A stretch of DNA of 64,000 nt, taken from Serilophus lunatus. Taxonomy: Eukaryota; Chordata; Aves; Passeriformes; Eurylaimidae. Positions 41,644 through 54,100 of this stretch are shown in pieces. The notes under the pieces are model-generated. The model ran no database searches. It had not been told where the DNA came from and saw nothing but the letters and a program-made list of their open reading frames with translations. The stretch lies in NCBI GenBank assembly GCA_013399895.1, contig VXBA01000142.1, positions 62,001-126,000 of the forward strand, written 5' to 3'. How positions within the stretch are numbered: position 1 is the stretch's first letter; every line of letters starts with the position of its first letter. The translations under genes and the position numbers were made by a program.

Positions 41644-41889
41644 CTGAGTGTCGTAGAATGATACCTGGAGTTCATAGTTCTTCAATATCCATTTATGCTT
41701 GTATAAATGTTTCAGGGCTAAATGGACAGCAGGCAACACACCTGTTGTTAAGTTTCTCTGATCAATCAGGCAGCTGTTGGGTAAAAGACCGAGAAGAGAG
41801 AGGCGAGTACGATGTAGTTCCTCAGAGCACCTGATTATTAGTAACACAAACAGCATCAGTGCATCTAGTTTCCAGCTCCAGGAAACCAT
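41644..41889 (-). CDS. GABBR2-like first exon, duplicated, inside GABBR2 intron 1
   Basis: An 82-codon exon not described in any gene I recognise. ATG at 41889 has a strong context (A at -3, G at +4). An in-frame TAG lies upstream with no ATG between, so the N-terminus looks complete. Residues 1-9 are a short n-region, 10-19 a hydrophobic core (ALMLFVLLII), with likely cleavage near Cys21/Ser22. Then LSLLGLLP, TTGVLPAVHLAL and YELQVSFYDTQ align with SIMGLMPL, GRGVLPAVQLAM and YFLDLRLYDTE of GABBR2 exon 1. By hand I count about 21 identities over some 53 columns with a one-residue insertion after the helix. It ends CAG with a GTAAAT donor (GT at 41642-41643) in phase 0, the same residue and phase as GABBR2. 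NLT at residue 46 is a sequon. It lies about 14.6 kb into the presumed GABBR2 intron on the same strand. Either an alternative GABBR2 first exon or exon 1 of a separate GABA-B-like receptor gene; a non-functional relic cannot be excluded, but the frame, signal peptide and donor are intact. Confidence 0.75.
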
Positions 41890-44344
41890 CTTTCTTGGTG
41901 CTTTTCTTCTTTTTCCTTCTCTTCCCCTGCAGCCCACATCCCTGAAGAGAAGGCCCTAGATTCCCTGGTTGCCCGACATTTTGCAGCTTTCCTTTGCCTT
42001 AGTCAGCTGTGTCCCTCTAAGAAAGGAGCTAATTGTTATTAAAGGATAAAGACCTCTCTACGACTGGCTTTTCCAATTTGGACAGTAATCCAGCTCACAG
42101 CAGTGCTGTGAATCAATACTTCACAAGAATAATCTCTAGGCAAATTGCTCTGCCAAGTCTAATTTTAAACATGTGTCATTTTAAACATTTCTGTAGCAGA
42201 AATATTCAACCATAGGTGACAAACCAATACACAAACTCATACGATTCCTTTGAATTTAGACATTCTGGGATTGACCAAAGTGGTTGCATACTGAATTTGT
42301 ATTGAGTTCATATTGAATTGCATACTGAATTTGCAGCAACGGGTATTGTGTCAGAAGAGTGCTTCAGTTTATCTTGCACAGATCACACTTTCTATTGGCT
42401 TCATACACACCAAACAGAGAATACGCAGTCTTGTGTATTGATAATATTTTATATGCTTCTAGTGCAAAAGCTGCGTCAGTTCAAAGCTGTAGATCCTCTG
42501 CCTGGTTCTGCTTTTTATCAGAAACACCATTCTTCCCTTAAAATCAGTGGTAGTTATGAGAAAACATGGCATTCAGGCCTGTTCTTCCAATCTACGGTCA
42601 CATAGCTTTTGACAGGCATTTCACATATTGTCGTAGCTAGCTAAGTAATTCCAACACACTATTTGCAGTTTTCTGAACAGTATGCCAGGCTACAAAATGG
42701 AACGGATGCTGTACATGCAGAAATGCAGAGAAAATAGTAATCTTGAGAAAATCTTCTTTGCTGCTAATCAAAACTCACCAGGGTGAGAAGGAATTATATA
42801 TAGGATCACCACACCAGAGAAGAACCTGCACCTCTGCTCCTCAGGACTTGCAGCCTCAGACAAGCACCATCTTCCCTGCCCCTAGCACAACAGCAATGCC
42901 ACTATTCTAATGTAGGCAGCCACCTGGATGACTCCTTTCCTCTGCCCAAGCAGCCAGATCTCCACATGCACAGAAAGACCTACTGGAATGCTGTCACAGG
43001 CAAGGGAAAGAAATGCAAGAGCCAAGCACTGGGATGAGAGAGAGGAAGGACATCTGGCCTGGGAGATGGTTGCTTTTCCAAAAAGAAAAAGCTCTGATTT
43101 TCAGCAACTGTCATTATATAGGCACCTGAATAGCAAATTGGTTCGCCACCTTGCAGAAATTCAAGATTTCGAAAGAATTCCCTGTGTCAAGTTGGGATGG
43201 AAAACCAAAACCTCTAAGGTCTTTGTGACTCAATAATCTGAAAGGAAAACAAATGGAAGGGCTCATAAGCAGAAGGTTAATTTCGTATAAATCAAATTTG
43301 AAATCGTATGTTCAGTTTTCATTTTATTTCATCAATGGCTGACATTTAAAAAAAAAATCAGTCAGCTGAAGAAAGTAATAGCAGTTTGTCTAATTTGAAT
43401 TTTCGAAACACAGTGGTCTACATCAACAAATTATTCTGAAACTGACATGTAACTAAAAAGTTTCTACAGAAAGTATCCAAATAAATTCTAATTATAAAAA
43501 TTCTAATTTATAATTACAATCTATATATTATATATATATTATTATGATAAATAAAAGTAGAAAGAGCAAAATAATATTGAATAAAGGAGCAATAAATGTT
43601 TACCTTGGGTCCATCAAACAGCCCTAGGCAGGAGATATGCTCAATTCATCACTAGCTGTCCAGAGTGACTCTTCTGCCAGCTCACCTGTGCAACTGGATG
43701 GGCAAGAAAAGACCCTAGTGCATTTTTAGAAACAAAAATGAGCTGAAATAGAAATACCTAGTGCATAACCCTTGCTTTTCTTCACCACCATTGCCTATAG
43801 TCGGAAAGCAACAAGGCTGTATGGAGCCCTTTATGTGAGGGTTTCTTCCTATACAAGGCTATGACCAAATCAAATTAATAAAGATCAAAATTTATTACAG
43901 GTATTCCCTAGACTGAAAAATTTAGCACATTGTCTGGGTAAAACACTACATAGGAAGCACACTTGTAGCACAGTCAATATAGCAACAATTTTATACAATT
44001 ACTTAATAGGCATTTTCCATTGCTTAGTTGTATGATTCTATAACGTGATTACTGAAAACATGTTTCTTAATCTTGAGATGAAATTCTTCCCTGAGTAGAG
44101 GGTCAGTACAGGACAAGATGTTTTTTAAATCCCATTTAATACCTTTCTTAGAGGCTTGAACAGGATTTTGTTGGCGAAAAGTCCTTGGACCAGCCTTTCC
44201 TACCAGCATTATTTCAGCATTTACCACACTGAGAGAGAGGGGAGGAAAGCAGGCATTCACGCAGCCAAACCTCAGCAGCTAAAGTGCTGTGAGCCATTCT
44301 TCTTGGTATGCCTAAATCTTTTCACCAGCTAAGTGAATACACAG
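41890..44344. other. sequence upstream of the GABA-B-like exon
   Basis: If the exon at 41644-41889 is a first exon, its 5' UTR and promoter are here. The sequence just upstream of its ATG is purine-rich on the transcribed strand (GGGAAGAGAAGG-type). No CpG island and no convincing TATA box were seen, unlike at GABBR2 exon 1. A 102-codon plus frame at 42928-43236 has no recognisable motif. Confidence 0.5.
43505..43552 (+). repeat. TA-rich low-complexity tract
   Basis: Repeated TTCTAATTATAA, then TATATATTATATATATATTATTATGATAAATAAAAG. Nothing else in it. Confidence 0.8.
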
Positions 44345-45115
44345 AATACAGAATTACTCAAAATGAACAAGGTTGGAAAAGACCGTAGAGATCATTAGGT
44401 CCAACCTATTTCCTAACCCATCAATCTACCCAACACCATCCCGTCATCTAAACCATGTCACTAAGTATGTCATTCAACTCTTCCTTAAATGCTTCCAGGG
44501 ACGGTGACTCCACCACCTCCCTGAGCAGCCCATTCCAGTGAGAAATCACTCTCTCTGTGAAAAAGTTTCTCCTAATATCCAACCTAAACCTCCCCTGATG
44601 CAGCCTAAGACTGTGTCCTCTTGTTCTGACACTGGGGGCCTGAGAAACTGACCCCCACCTGGCTACAGCCTCCCCTAAGGTACTTGTAGAGAGCAACAAG
44701 ATCTCCCCTGAGCCTCCTCTTCTCCAGGNTGATACAGGCCAGGATGCCATTGGCCTTCTTGGCTGCCTGGTACACTGCTGGCTCATGTTCAGTCTCCTAT
44801 CAACCAGCACTCCCAAGTCCCTCTCCACCTGGCCTCTTTCCAGCCACTCCATCCCCAGCCTATAACTCTGCATGGGGTTATTGCGACCGAAATGTAAAAC
44901 CTGACACTTAGATTTATTAAACCTCATACTATTGGATTCAGCCCATCTATCCAGCCTGTCAAGGTCTCTCTGCAGAGCCCTCCTACCCTCTAACAGAGCA
45001 ACACTTATTCCAAGCTTGGTGTCATCTGCAAACTTACTAATGACGGACTCCATCCCCTTATCCAGATCATGGTCCATCACTGAGTTAGAGCTTTGGCCAT
45101 ATGTAGGTAACAAAA
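44345..45115 (-). mobile_element. CR1 LINE with internal deletion, long open frame retained
   Basis: Minus-strand CR1. Frame 45113 to 44448 stays open for 221 codons (one unknown at 44729). It carries the FADDTKLG catalytic box, ALQRDLDRLDRWAES, SKCQVLHFGRNNP and ERDLGVLVDRRLNMSQQC, then jumps to LRLHQGRFRLDIRRNFFTERV and HWNGLLREVVESPSLEAF. Roughly 90 residues normally between MSQQC and the RFRLDIRRNFFTERV block are shortened and out of frame, so this is an internally deleted copy. It is the least mutated LINE in the window and probably the youngest. Confidence 0.9.
44729..44729. other. single undetermined base
   Basis: One isolated N inside the CR1 copy, in the sequence CTCCAGGNTGATAC. It produces one unknown residue in the open frame 44448-45113. 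Confidence 0.99.
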
Positions 45116-48100
45116 AAATATGATTTGACTATCCAACATCCTCTTCTGTGTTAAAACCCCACAAATCTGCCACCACATCTCACTCAACTCCCACTGCTCA
45201 GCCAGTGTCATTAAATTCATGAGAGAGCAATGGTGTATCAGAGGCTATGAAATAATTTTCAGGACCATATGGAGGGACATAGATTTTTAGGGAGCATCAC
45301 CTTATTCTATAGATACATGACTGGCTTCAGCCTAGACAAGTATTTTTTTTTCCTCCCTGTGCTACTTTTGTGTCCTCAGCATTGCTGCATTTGACCCATG
45401 CTTGGCAAAGGAGCAAACAAGATCATGTACTAGAGCAGCCTCCTGTTACTTGTGTCCTTAAAATCTGCTTCCTGAAAGAAACATTTAACCAGGGGATTGT
45501 TTCTAGTATTTTTATTGCTAATTAATCCTGTAATACTTGCATCAAAACAAGACCATGTGTTTTCATTTTGATGAATAAAAAAGCCATGTTTGCTATGCTC
45601 TTGATTGATCATACAGGTATAATTTTTGAGTTTAGAATAGTATCTCTCTTTCATCCCTTTTTCAAATGGGAAGCTGAATGTCCCTAATCATTTGAAATAG
45701 TATTATGTTTGAAACTTGATTTCAGTATCAGAAAATGAAGGCCACTTCATTTAAAACCTTGCCTCTCCCACTGTTTTGGGAGGTTTTACCAAAGGTAAAT
45801 AACTGTTGTTCAGCACAGCAAGGTAGCGTTTGCAAGACTCGTTGAAAGCCCTAGGACAGAGCTGGTGACCAGATGACTCACTGTTGGCATCTCCTTTGTG
45901 AGATCCACACAAACTGAGTAATTTTCAGAGAGGGAAGGTGTAGGAGGAGATTGTGCTCCCTCATAGAAACACAGTCTCTGAGAACTTAAAAATAGAAAAT
46001 AACTTAAACACCTGGCATAAATGTATTGCCAATAACCAATACTTTCCAAAGGAAAAAGGAGAAATCTTTTCAGTGTTATCATCCTTAACACATTATCCTC
46101 TGCTTTTATAGCATTTAAAATTCAGCCCTCAATCCCCTGATCAGTATTTCTGAACTCTAAGTCACTTAAATTGTTATTAGTTCATATGAAAGGTTGAATA
46201 TAGACTGTATTAATTGTGTTAAAGGCTGGCTATATATTCAAGCTATATGTCACCTCATGCCTCCTACACAGTTTCCTCCCCCTAGAGTAACACCCATTAA
46301 CATTTATAGGATGTTCTAATTCTAGCCTCATATGTTTTTTTCAAAGTAGGTTATCATTCATCCTTCTTGTCCCACATATTTCTGCTCTTGTTGGTTAATT
46401 GTTCAGTGTAATTAGAGTACAGAGCACTCACACATCCCCAGAAACCTTGTTAAAGTATTGGATAACAATACCTTTATTGTGGATGTCAACTCCTGTTCTT
46501 ATATTGAGACCAAGCCTCTACCTATTGCCAAAAGCAGCTTCAATATCAAGAAACTATTATTTGCTGTAATGTGTTTCAGCTGTCCATGTAGCTGGCAGTT
46601 CAGCTAAAATTATTTCCCTCCCACAGCATCACCAAAATGACCAGGCTATCTATGTCCAACTGCCCTACCAAGACTGACCATATTTACCTGTAGCTAGAGA
46701 AATTCACTGGGAGAAGGCAAATGAGAATTTATTTTTGCTCCAAATCCTAGTATCCCATTCCTTGTGTGCAGTCTGAAAATCCCATCTCTGCCTCCTTTCC
46801 CTCTTTCCTGGCAGTGCAGCACAAAGATCAAATTAATTTCCTCCATTCTGAAGAGAAAGCTTGAAGAAAAGAGATAAAATTACTAGTATATACAGCAACA
46901 GTGAGATTATTCCTAAAGTAATAGATCAAATTCTAGTAGCAGCACTTTTAGAATGAAGACGAGCAATTGGAAAAGATTGAGACGCCACAACATATAAAAA
47001 GCTGAGAGAAAAAAAAAATCAAAAGCAGCAAATCAGTCTACCTAGTTTAATGTTCAGAGGCAGTTTAATCTGTAACTTGCTCTGTAGTGGATGAAAAAAT
47101 TATTTCTAATAATACCAAATTTTTGAACTCAATGGTTAACTCACTCTCTACTCTCCAGTAAACTAACCCTTTTTAATAAAATTACTTTCCTTATATCTGT
47201 TGAAAAAAGTTGTTTGCTGCAGTAACTACACTAAGGGCTTTTGCTGACATTGAGATAACACCTTCTGATACCCACTAGTGACACAATTGTGCCAGCCATA
47301 TAAACCTGCCTTGAATAACAAGGCCCTAGGGACATAATACTCCCACCACGTTACTCCTTTTGTTTACATTGTCCAAGCTGTTATTTTTGCCAAGGACAAA
47401 CACGCCATTTTCACATATATGTTAATTATGAAAACTACTTTTTTAATTGGCTGTTTTTTAAAAAACCTGTACCTGGCATATTTCTCAACTAAAAGATCTT
47501 TGATATGTAATAATCTAATTCAAAAGTATATTTAAAACTGTCACTGATTCTGAAAGGATCTCTATCCCATAGGCTGAACAAATCAGCATTTTATTCCACC
47601 AGGCAATCTGAAACTTTAAAGCATGTAAAGATGAATGCCTTTGTTCTTAATTAAAAGTGGCAATTCTAGGTCTCCTCCTCATAGAAGCACGTTGCATTTT
47701 CATAGGTGGGCTGGCTTTCTAAAGTGCTGAGCATTCAGCAATTCCCACTGTTGTTGACAGAAAATGCAAATTACTTGGTGCTTTTGGAAAGCAAATCTTC
47801 AGTTCAGAGACCTAACTTGCTACTGGAGCCGATACTATTAGCACACTTCACAGAAAGAAAGAAGTAGCAGAGGGGAGTTTGGCTAAGTTTAAAGATCAGG
47901 AATGTCAAACTTTTTGTATCACTTCAGGTAGTGGTAACTATTGGTACTTATTTTATTACATTGTGCAAAGTCTTCCTTCCACTAGAACATCCCTCTAGAT
48001 CATATTCTCACCAAGAATGTGGAATTTTTAGAAAGGGAGAAATTAGATGGGGGGGGGGGGAAGATGAGAAACTTGGCTTTCTCTCTTGGTCAACCTCCTA

Positions 48101-51100
48101 TAAATTATTAAAACTCAGGGCTTGCCAAATTCACAGGGGAAAGTGGAAAGCAAAACCCATAATGCTTTTACAGAACTTCAAATTTACATGGAAGACCCCA
48201 CCGAAACACAGAGCTTAATATTTTTATACCATATGTGTGTACAAAAATATCCCTACATGATGCTATTAAGATACACAACAGTGCACATCTGAATCACAAT
48301 GCTTGAAAAATGTAGTATTTTGTACCACACTAAGTGCTAGTCTGTTAAAAACTGTCTCTCCATACAGAGTAAAAATTGTAAAGAAAGAGATGTATTCTTT
48401 GCTAGAAAAACATTTAATTCCCTCTGAAAACAAGAGCAGTAAACAGTGGAAAGGAAGTTAATTAGCATCCCAAAAGGGGCCTCTTACTACTTCTCCCTGG
48501 AGGTTTTGGATGTAAAATGGTTACTTAGACACCTATTGTGTGTATGAATCTTCACATAATTCTGTAGTTCAATGAAGCTGCAGCAGAAGCTGAGGCCTAC
48601 CCCAAGTAAATGGTAAATTAAAATACATAACTACTATAAGGACATAAAAGATTCACAAATAGATTCTTTTAGAGATATATGGTTATGATTAGTTAAACCA
48701 AAAGGAAAAAAAAAGAGACTCTGGAAATAACTTCAATCATGCAGATAGGGTAAGTTCCTTTGATGGGGATTGTGGTGGTGGGTCTTACAAAAAAGGTGGA
48801 TGTAAGAAGGAAAATTAGTTCAGCTAAGAATTCACAACCAGCTACTCACTGACAGAGCACATGAGTCTGGCAGACCCAGCTTGCAAAGAAGGAAGCAAAC
48901 GAGGTTTTCAATGCATGGTCTGTGACAATCTGACAAAGGGAAAAAGACTTCTGATTACATCAAGTTGTAATTCATAACAGCCCTTCATACAATGGCTCGA
49001 TCCCCTGGATAGCCCTAAAAGTCAGAAAGCCTTCAACCTCCCGTCTTGCTGGTGCTATTCCGAGTCTGTAACTAGGAAGGTATTGCAGACAGAGCAGTGT
49101 ATGCAAAACCCGGGAGCTGCTGCTCTCACAGCCATCAGTGGCTACAGACAGGGTCAGCAGAGTTTAAGATGGAAATAGCAATGGACTTTTAAAGGGATTT
49201 CAGGCAAATCACAGAGAAAAGTTTTCCAGAGAGGAGGATTTTGGGGTATTGTTAAGACAAGACCAAAAGGTTTTCTAAAGTACATTTCCAATTGGCAGCA
49301 GAGCAGGCAGAAATCCCCAAGTGAAATACATGGCCTATATTGTAAGAGGTGGATAATCCTAATGGTGTTCTGATTTTAGAACTCATTAATTATTTAAGGG
49401 AAGTACCATGGCCATAGTAGGAAACCTAAGTTTTCTAATCCTATCCCTCAAACTGGTGATACTCATTTTAAAGCAATTAGTCCATTATCTGGCCCTTCAT
49501 CCCTCAGGAGTCTCAGTAAAAACAATTTGGACAACCCTGCTGAATTAGCCCTCATATTCTTCATTCTTTTTCGAGTATAGTTTTCAGACAGAAGGTGGAT
49601 ATTTGCCTTCAATTTGTTAGCTTTTCTTTTCACATTTGAGAAAAATTATCTGAAAAATACTGTGGATAAAATTGTCAGAAATAAAGACCAGTGATAATGA
49701 AAAACTAATGGCACAGAACTGACTTAGAAATGAGATTACATGGTTATTCCATCACAAGGGAAAAAAATAAAAGAGTGTGTGCCAGTCAGTATGTCCCATT
49801 TCCACTCAGCAGGCAGTATCAAGCAGTTCCCAAATTCAGTAGATCTTACCTACAGCGAAACGCTCTAGAGTAGAGAAATCCCTGATTAGCACAGAAGACA
49901 GCCTCAAGTGTCAGTGGCATTGCAAGAGAAGACTCAGCGTGACTGCAAATATACTCCACCTATTCTTAGGGGCACTACCTTCTTTACGTCATAGCAATAG
50001 TGTAGGTGAACCAGGTTGCTCCAGGAGTCAGGCCACTGGTCCATTAATGCTGGAGTATGAGGTCCATGAAAGTACTGCCAATCTCATTTCTAGCTCAGCT
50101 AGACCTACAAATGGGAGAACGGCGCATCTGGCTCCTGAAAATTTGAGGGTTTGTCACTGATTTCGTTCCAAGACTCCTAGTACAAAAATAAATTCTAAAA
50201 AATGTATGTGCACTGTACCATCTCAGTTTGGAATCCTACAGTTTGAAATAGGCCTCCTGCGGTATAAGGGGCTGCTGTCTATTAACACACATCTCCACAG
50301 GACTGAGTCATACCCATGCTCACTGGCCTCAGTGTACCTCTCTACTAACCCCAGCTGCTTCAAACATTATCTGAGCCAATATGAATCATGAAGAGTTTTC
50401 TTCTTATAATTTTCGCCACTTGATTTCCTGAGACAGACTTCCATATGCAATGGTTCAACCCTTACTAAGGAAAAGTATTTCCTTTCCTGTGTTAGCAATG
50501 GTCTCCACTTGAGTTTTCATGGAAGCGCTGCTGGGCTCCCAGCTTCTTCAGTTTGCTCAAATGCACTGTTCTTATACCATATGCCACGGAAACGTCCAAA
50601 GAGCAACAAAATTGAAAGCACAGAACAAAGCTTGAGATGCACATGCATCATCATGCTCAGATCATTAAAGTCAGATGGTGTTTTGTAGCCTTGATATACT
50701 ATTTATGTTATCATCCCAAATAGTTTCACTTATTTACACTATTTACACACTACAAATAGTACATGGACAACTTTCTTTGTGAATGGCATCATCAAATCTC
50801 TCTCATCTAGCTCCTTCTTCTTCTTCTTTTTCCTATTCCAAATATTTTCTTCACAGTTATAACCAGGATATTACACCCCATCTTTTCCACAGATTTGAGT
50901 AAATCACTCTGATCGATAACCATATCAGAAGATATGGCCTCCCTCCTCTTTCTTCAACTGTAAATGGAAACTCCTTCCTCGATTTACTCAAAAAAATAAT
51001 TTTCCCCTGCTGATGGAGTGTTTGGCATTTGAATCAAAAGATTCCATAACAGTGTGTTTTGCAGTATGCACAGGATAAGTTATACAAGAAATTGCAAGAC

Positions 51101-54100
51101 ATATGCCAGAAATTGGCTTTAATCTCTTTGCAAAGATATTTAGAGGATATACATTCTGCAGGTCTAGGATCTGCACCCAGAGGAGTGGGTGCAGTGAATA
51201 CATGATTTCTCTCCTCTCCCCACCCACATCTTAACATCAGTGGAGAAGCCAGCATAGAATTAACATAAACACTTAACTTTTAGATTATTCCCTCCAAGTT
51301 TACAAAACTCTAAAGCAAAAAGAGGTTATGTCGCAAATGGAGTCGTATTATGTGAAAGTCAAAGGGGACACTGACTATTTAAAGAAATATGTCTCTTCCA
51401 AGCAGAATGTCGCCAGCAGAGCAGACAGTGATCGTCACCATACACGTACTGTATTGCATTTTAATGCCACAATCTCTGCAAATATCAGACTGCACAAGTA
51501 CCTGGTAATATTTAAAGGTAAGAAATTACCCAACTATCTCAACATATGCCAGACACATGCTCATCTGATGATACAAAAACAAATGTCTGGCAGTTCTGTC
51601 TGCTGTAAAATGGACCCTCTTTACACCCTGACATCTGTGTATTCAGCTGTTACTCTTAGATGACCACACCACCATCTTACCTGTCCCATTTTGAGCACTA
51701 CAAAAATGAAAATAAGGCTCCAGACAGTTTAGTGCTCAGAGCATTCACAAGCATGACAGGGCTCATCCCCAGAGACCCCACTTGACTTTGGTGCACCATA
51801 CTTTCCCTTGCAAATCCAGCTGCTGTTGGAGTGACTTGTATCTATGCCTCCCAAAGACCTAAACATATTGCATGCACTTTTTGGGGGGCTGGCCAACAAT
51901 CTTACTCAATCTACTACGGTAGTTTTTTAGACAGCAACCAGTAGCTGTTAGTCCCTCTCTGATGACTACTACGCGCCATTGAACAATGAGCTCCAGCAGA
52001 CAGACACCTTATTTTGCACCGACAAAAACCTGCTCTCCCATTTCCAGAATATCCCTGTCCTTAGCAAAAGTAAATACTTCTCTTCTACTTGCCAGGAACA
52101 AGATGCATGCCGACTTTGTTGACACCACTCACTGGACTTTCTGGAAAAGGCATCTTTATTTGGGGATTTGAAGTCCTATAAATTTTAGAATAGCTGGTAA
52201 GAATGACCGAGACTGCAGCACAATCTACACAATTTTCTTAAGCTTTGAGAGTTTCACTGAAAACACATGTAACTTTTTAGTAAAAGAAGAAAACAAGGAG
52301 AAAGTCTACATATAATACACCTAGACCACAACTTCTTATGAGATGGATTAAGCAAGGCGCTTTCTACTTAGTTACAGAATAGAAAAAGGCATATATATAT
52401 CAAAAATCAATAAGCTCACATTTTCCTTCAGATTTTGTGGAGTCCAGTGCATTTTTCAGAGCTCACTCTCCTATGCCAACCTACTATTTAAAGGTATTAG
52501 AATGCATTTTACACAAATATGAGATTATATCATGATCACCACAAGTTATTTGTTGTAGGTAGGAAAAATGAAAAAAATCTCATCCCCACAGTATGAATAT
52601 TCTTTCCTCTTTGTAATAATATACCCAGTTACTTCTGGAAGATTTTTTTTCAGCTTGTCAAGACTCATTTGGATCTTCAGAAACAAGCAACAGAATTCTA
52701 ACTTGCGCACACTGCTTTCTTGACAATACAAGTTTAGATTCAAAACAAATTCACACCGTCTGTATACCACTTGCACCACTGCTCCTACAAGAAAACAGAA
52801 AATATGTTGCATATTTGAGGGAAGATGTCCAGATGTAGAAGGGCAGATACCCAAATTCCATTAAAGTCCTTGTCTTCTTCCGCAATGCCTCCTCCTCCAG
52901 TTCCTGCATTGTCAGTTTTTGCCTGATGCAAATTAAATACTGTTGAAATTGATAGTAGTGTCTACTAGAATGCTTAATTTCTTTATTTTAGGGTTATTCT
53001 GGGTTTTTTTTCCTCCAACAGCCTGTGTGTCAGACTGCTTAAGCTGAAATCATCTTTCCTGATTTACATGAAGTTGTGAGCTATACCTAGTGTATGTAGA
53101 GCTTCTGTTTGATTATTTCGCGAAATATTTCTTTGGATTTTTAACCAACTAAAGCTACAATCAGAGAGACGGGAAAAAAAAAAGAAGAAATATTTTATCA
53201 TGGTTATTAATCCTAAACCGTAAACTATCAGGCACCCTTAACTTCTAGGACTTGGTCCAAGGGCTGCTGGAATCGGTGCATTACTGCCATTAATTTCAAT
53301 GGGGTTTGTGCGATACTCTTTAGAGGCGATTATCTAGTGTGAAACTCCTGCTTTCAATGAAATGAACAGTACAAATTAAAGTCACTAACTCAGACATGAG
53401 TTCTGCAAATGCCTACACCTGAGCCTTGCATTATCGACTGAGCCTATGAAGGAATGCCCCTATAGATAAAGACATGCTCATAGAGTAATAAAACAGTTTA
53501 CCAAATTGGATCAGAATTGCGCTCCAAACATCAAAAAATACCCAACGCAGAAGCCTCTGCATTTTTGTACTTGATGTAACTTGTGATCGTATTTCATAAC
53601 AAGGATGTAATTCACATAATCTCAACTGAGACATAAACTAAGCATTGTTCTTAAGTGCTTAATTGAATTTAAATGCTTTGGAAAACACTAGAGCTGCTGC
53701 TCATGTCCTCAAAGGTTAGCAAGTTCAAGTGCCGACAAACAGCAGCTGAACTTAACAAGGCACAGTGCAATTCTTCAGATGGTTGGTCAGAAAGTGAAAG
53801 CATTATGATGCTTTATTATACAAACCAGAAATATCAGGCAAGCTAGAGTATTCAGTTCAATCCTGACAGAAAAGTATCTGAATGCATAACTAAAAAAAAA
53901 TAAAAATCTAATCTGTTTAGTTTCATTATTATTTTTCACAGGCTTTGAGTAAAAGTAATATAGAAAACTGCAATACAAAGGTCAGATTGCACCAATGTGT
54001 GATTTTGGAAAGACACGAGGGAGAATATATGAGTTAGTAAATCACTGCCATACACTTCCTAAGCATTATAAATATGCTGCAACTATTTCTCAAGCTATTA

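Noticed and set aside
41895..41932. Excellent 3' splice acceptor on the plus strand (long pyrimidine tract ending CCCCTGCAG)
   Set aside because: It is the complement of the purine-rich leader just upstream of the GABA-B-like exon ATG on the minus strand; no plus-strand exon follows (the frame soon meets stops and shows no motif).
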